This document shows, one piece after another, positions 62,101 to 64,000 of a stretch of 64,000 nucleotides of DNA (its first letter is position 1; every line of letters begins with the position of its first letter). This stretch comes from Parvularcula sp038749595 (GTDB taxonomy: Bacteria; Pseudomonadota; Alphaproteobacteria; Caulobacterales; Parvularculaceae). The stretch is taken from assembly GCA_038749595.1 (NCBI GenBank), contig JBCDHW010000007.1:115515-179514 (forward strand). The letters run 5' to 3'. The translations under genes were made by a program, and so were the position numbers. The notes beneath the pieces are model-generated. The model had not been told where the DNA came from. It did not search any database and saw nothing but the letters and a program-made list of their open reading frames with translations.

Positions 62101-62429
62101 TCCGTCGTTTTTTCAAACCGGCCAATGTTCACGCCGGGAACCCGCTGGAGCGACTCCGCCACCGATCGGTCAGGCAGGGCGCCAATGTCTTCCGCTGTGA
62201 TGGCGTCCACGAACGTCTCAGCGTTCTGTTTGATGCCCTGGGCGGACTCGAGCGACTTCCGGAAACCAGAGACGATAATGACGTCCTCGTCTTCAGCGAT
62301 ACCGTCTTCAGTTTCTTGGGCTAGCGCGACCGGCGTCAATGACCAGGTTAGTGCGACACTGGATACCGCAGCCAGCATCTGGCGACGGCGCGCCTGGTGA
62401 CGAGCTTCGCGTAATTGGTTGTTTTCCAT
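59103..62429 (-). CDS. TonB-dependent receptor, carbohydrate (CUT) type
   Basis: A 1108-residue outer-membrane active transporter. An N-terminal signal is visible (RRRQMLAAVSSVALTWSLTPVALA), then a TonB box region (EDVIIVSGFRKSL), the plug with DIGALPDRSVAESLQRVPGVNI, and a 22-strand barrel ending in Phe (FTVLGRFTF). The plug motif GFRKSLESAQGIKQNAETFVDAI is typical of oligosaccharide TonB receptors in Caulobacter, Xanthomonas and sphingomonads. Its place beside glycosidases, sugar permeases, LacI and a tryptophan halogenase supports glycan uptake. A LacI-like palindrome precedes it. Ligand not determined. Confidence 0.9.
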   Translation of the reverse strand: MENNQLREARHQARRRQMLAAVSSVALTWSLTPVALAQETEDGIAEDEDVIIVSGFRKSLESAQGIKQNAETFVDAITAEDIGALPDRSVAESLQRVPGVNIGRFEKTTDPDRFSVEGTGVIVRGLPFVRSELNGRDIFSATGGRVLSFNDVSPELLGRVEVFKNVTADMIEGGIAGTVNLVTRKPLDTSGPRLAGTIGANYGDLREEWAPEFSGLASNTWTTGIGDFGAQFGYATSRLESRTDASQVTDPCYRADTLDGPCFRTQAVSSAGFSGDANFDATNFPPANSVLVPKGAGVRTTDLTREREALSFVGQWESPDQKWLATFEWLRSDTSFETEEFSILALVNDDALFPVQAPGSTWQFDSNGVFQSGRLTQSDAGGYASPFGGLPTEFLRFERATEAETEDFSFDLSFSPTDRLRFNLEAQSISSDLERDSIIGAMNTWSDIELDITGETPQVAFLPPSFTAGAPSDVLTSGFYTYYWFALDSRERNEGELDSLRLDGEYDISDDKFFRSARFGARWAERDRVTRNTNFSTWGNLSAPWAGRAGCAPWNAGPGCAATGGFQPGRLFFGLPGQEFATGGGAFVDEFPNSSSFLSPFGDGFQRGNAPIPTPGGAGYFFGGDDFLGEYLSGETDAQVEAIEIFSQTPNATFGVNGRSQTNAVTGEVVQCDPFCPSEISDVTEITNAFYARVDFGHDFDNGMSLDGNFGVRYVETTIEAGGEVRFPVPDQFDFGPAGNQDGILQVNEIAGFCDQSALSGQVLPGVCSLSAARLDEYVAAHTGEVVIDDRDIEFDNWLPSFNAKLDFGNGWLVRGAVSKGISRPDLQLFRAGVPIGDNTNALRDAGTLETGPLFAAQTGNRNLLPIESINYDLSVEWYWSNVGSLTASVFWKDISGFVNTGFETVNYVSPSGQSLDVQIQGPVNDQDGVLSGFELTYQQTYDMLPGLWSGLGTQITYTFVNGDDFSNPNLAAFGQASVTGAVNELGGSTFADFQPLAGISENTVNATVFYEYGPISLRAAYNWRSEFLITPRDDIFPFSPIWQEDTGQLDASAFYSVTDRFKIGVQGVNLLDEVTETTQVVDFDGTRVTRSAFRNDRRFTVLGRFTF

Positions 62430-62497
62430 GACAACCCTCCCTCCCTGAACGCCACCTGGAGGCGGCTTTTCTATTTTGAGGGATTCGCTATCATCGA

Positions 62498-62513
62498 TTG
62501 ATAACGTTCACAA
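62498..62513. promoter_or_regulatory. Probable LacI-family operator in the receptor/halogenase divergent promoter
   Basis: TTGATAACGTTCACAA sits between the two divergent genes and shares the AACGTT centre and GTTCACA half with the site at 56631-56646. Its position about 70 nt from the receptor start and 110 nt from the halogenase start would let one repressor control both. Confidence 0.68.
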
Positions 62514-62623
62514 CAGCTCCGCTGCACGTTCACATATTCGCGAGGGGCTGTATCATAAAAGTCGCAAATGGGCGCGCGCGTGCTGCGCGTGCGTTGTCGA
62601 CTCGCAGGTTTCGGAGGGGTGTG

Positions 62624-64000
62624 ATGGGCATCGAAAAGATCGTCATCGTCGGCGGCGGCACCGCCGGATGGATGGCTGCCGCAGCGATAAGCCGACTGAA
62701 AACGGGTCACCAGCAACTCGATATCGAACTGATTGAATCCGAAGAGATCGGTACGGTCGGCGTTGGCGAGGCGACGATCCCCCCGTTTGTTGAGTTCAAC
62801 CAATTGCTGGGGATTGATGAGCGCACTCTTCTTTCCGCGGTACAAGGAACGTTTAAGGTCGGCATCCAATTCGAGAATTGGGGAAAGCGAGGCGACAGCT
62901 ACATCCATCCGTTTGGGAACTATGGCTACGAAATGGGTGGGATCTCCTTTCACCAAATTTGGCGCAAGCTCCGCCAGGAAGGGGACCGACGCCCGATCCA
63001 AGCGTTCAATCTCGAAACGATGGCTGCTTATTTCGGCAAGTTTGCGCGGACCGCGGATTATCAGCGGGAAGACCTTCCCCCGATGAATTACGCCTACCAC
63101 ATCAACGCGACCGCCTACGCAGGGTTTCTTCGGCAAGCATCGGAAATGCGCGGTGTCGTGCGCCGCGAGGGCAAGGTGACCGACGTTTCAGTCGATGGGG
63201 AGACGGGGTTCATCAGCACCGTGATGATGGATGATGGATCGACGGTTTCGGGGGATCTTTTCATCGATTGCACGGGTTTTCGCGGTCTGCTGATCGAGCA
63301 AACGCTGAAGACTGGGTACGAGGACTGGCGTCACTACTTGCCGTGCGACAGCGCCGTTGCCCTTCCGTGCTTGCGGGAAGATGGCGGCCCTCCACCGCCT
63401 TTCACCAAGGCCACGGCGCATTCTGCGGGATGGCAATGGCAGGTGCCGCTCCAGCACCGCAACGGCAACGGCCACGTTTATTGCAGCGAATTTATCGACG
63501 ACGACAGCGCGCTCGATACGCTTTTGGGAAACATGGCCGGCAAACCCCAGGCCGATCCGAACTGGCTCCGCTTCGTCACGGGACGGAGGAAAAAGTTCTG
63601 GAACAAGAACGTCGTCGCGATTGGCCTTGCCGCGGGCTTCATGGAACCTCTGGAGTCGACGTCAATCCATTTGATCAACACGGGGATCAACAAACTGCTC
63701 GCGCTTCTCTCCCTCGATGGCATTACTCCGGCCCAGGAGCATGCTTATAACCGCTTGACCGGAAAGGAATATGCGCGGATCCGGGATTTCTTGGTCCTGC
63801 ACTACAAAGCCACCGAGCGCGATGACACAGCGTTTTGGAACCATTGCCGAACGATGGATATTCCGGACACGTTGCAAGAGAAAATCGAACTCTTCCGGAC
63901 AACTGGCCAGATCTTCCGCGAGGAAGACGAGCTCTTCACCGAAACCAGCTGGGCCGCCGTCATGCTTGGCCAGGGAATCGAGATGGAGGGGGCGAGCCCC
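62624..64000 (+). CDS. Flavin-dependent tryptophan halogenase family protein, 3' end cut off
   Basis: The first 459 residues of a PrnA/RebH-like FAD enzyme. The FAD motif is VGGGTAGWMAA at 9-19. GEATIPP is near 48, and the key Lys78 (TFKVG) matches the residue that forms the lysine chloramine. WQWQVP at 270-275 is the halogenase signature and Glu344 (EPLEST) the second catalytic residue. The frame is open at the window edge. Proteins of this type next to TonB receptors in carbohydrate loci are common and have no proven halide role; they may modify something else. AGGGG precedes the ATG at 62624. Confidence 0.9.
   Translation, partial: MGIEKIVIVGGGTAGWMAAAAISRLKTGHQQLDIELIESEEIGTVGVGEATIPPFVEFNQLLGIDERTLLSAVQGTFKVGIQFENWGKRGDSYIHPFGNYGYEMGGISFHQIWRKLRQEGDRRPIQAFNLETMAAYFGKFARTADYQREDLPPMNYAYHINATAYAGFLRQASEMRGVVRREGKVTDVSVDGETGFISTVMMDDGSTVSGDLFIDCTGFRGLLIEQTLKTGYEDWRHYLPCDSAVALPCLREDGGPPPPFTKATAHSAGWQWQVPLQHRNGNGHVYCSEFIDDDSALDTLLGNMAGKPQADPNWLRFVTGRRKKFWNKNVVAIGLAAGFMEPLESTSIHLINTGINKLLALLSLDGITPAQEHAYNRLTGKEYARIRDFLVLHYKATERDDTAFWNHCRTMDIPDTLQEKIELFRTTGQIFREEDELFTETSWAAVMLGQGIEMEGASP

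Noticed and set aside
1..64000. Search for CRISPR arrays, IS elements and prophage
   Set aside because: No regularly spaced repeats, transposase or integrase genes, or phage structural genes were seen; the lysozyme stands alone.

Overview
The window is GC-rich, densely coded chromosomal DNA that looks alphaproteobacterial. Pointers are an alphaproteobacterial-type DksA, a DUF1476 (ATP synthase zeta-type) protein, DUF3126 and DUF6356 genes, a petABC operon, LptD/F/G and a TonB receptor/tryptophan halogenase carbohydrate locus of the kind known from Caulobacterales, Parvularculales and Sphingomonadales. No phage, integrase, insertion sequence or CRISPR array was recognised. Most of the region is core genome.

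Layout. 1-8.4 kb: a cut-off isoaspartyl peptidase, a thiolase, a CAU-anticodon tRNA and a divergent tripartite RND efflux locus, with two copies of a palindromic repeat. 8.4-21.7 kb: uvrC, small secreted proteins, pepA, the LPS transport genes lptF-lptG-lptD, an Atm1-type ABC exporter, a UDG-like protein, a PCuAC copper chaperone and mtnP. 21.7-22.3 kb: the one long non-coding gap, with a large hairpin that may be a structured RNA. 22.3-26.8 kb: the cytochrome bc1 operon with a clear terminator, trmL and hemF. 27.4-31.2 kb: three genes of the XrtA/PEP-CTERM exopolysaccharide type. 31.2-39.8 kb: dksA, an unusual membrane-anchored lysozyme, purB, a PepSY gene broken by one stop codon, a leishmanolysin-like protein with a PEP-CTERM-like tail, a GTTAAC-rich upstream region, an SDR, DUF1476, purC-purS and an HD-type protein. 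39.8-48.9 kb: an envelope block: bamD, lpxC, glmS, glmU, gph, then murL-murD2. 48.9-64 kb: an Lrp regulator, DUF6356, a YeiH-type exporter and a carbohydrate-use locus (GH13, SSS symporter, GH3, MFS, LacI, TonB receptor, tryptophan halogenase).

How the parts fit. Cell-envelope functions dominate: UDP-GlcNAc supply (GlmS/GlmU) feeds both lipid A (LpxC) and peptidoglycan; LptDFG exports LPS and BamD helps insert LptD and TonB receptors; MurD2/MurL would add L-Glu to UDP-MurNAc-L-Ala and then epimerise it, replacing the usual MurI/MurD route. In the sugar locus two nearly identical 16-bp palindromes sit before the GH3 gene and between the TonB receptor and halogenase genes, as expected for LacI operators. 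The most notable points are the MurL-MurD2 pair, the palindrome pair, the PEP-CTERM-like metalloprotease close to XrtA-type export genes, the lysozyme with a very acidic spacer and C-terminal membrane anchor, the GTTAAC array, a Cys-cluster gene whose family motif lies upstream of any normal start codon, and the structured gap at 21.7-22.3 kb. No wholly unknown multi-gene system could be shown from sequence alone.
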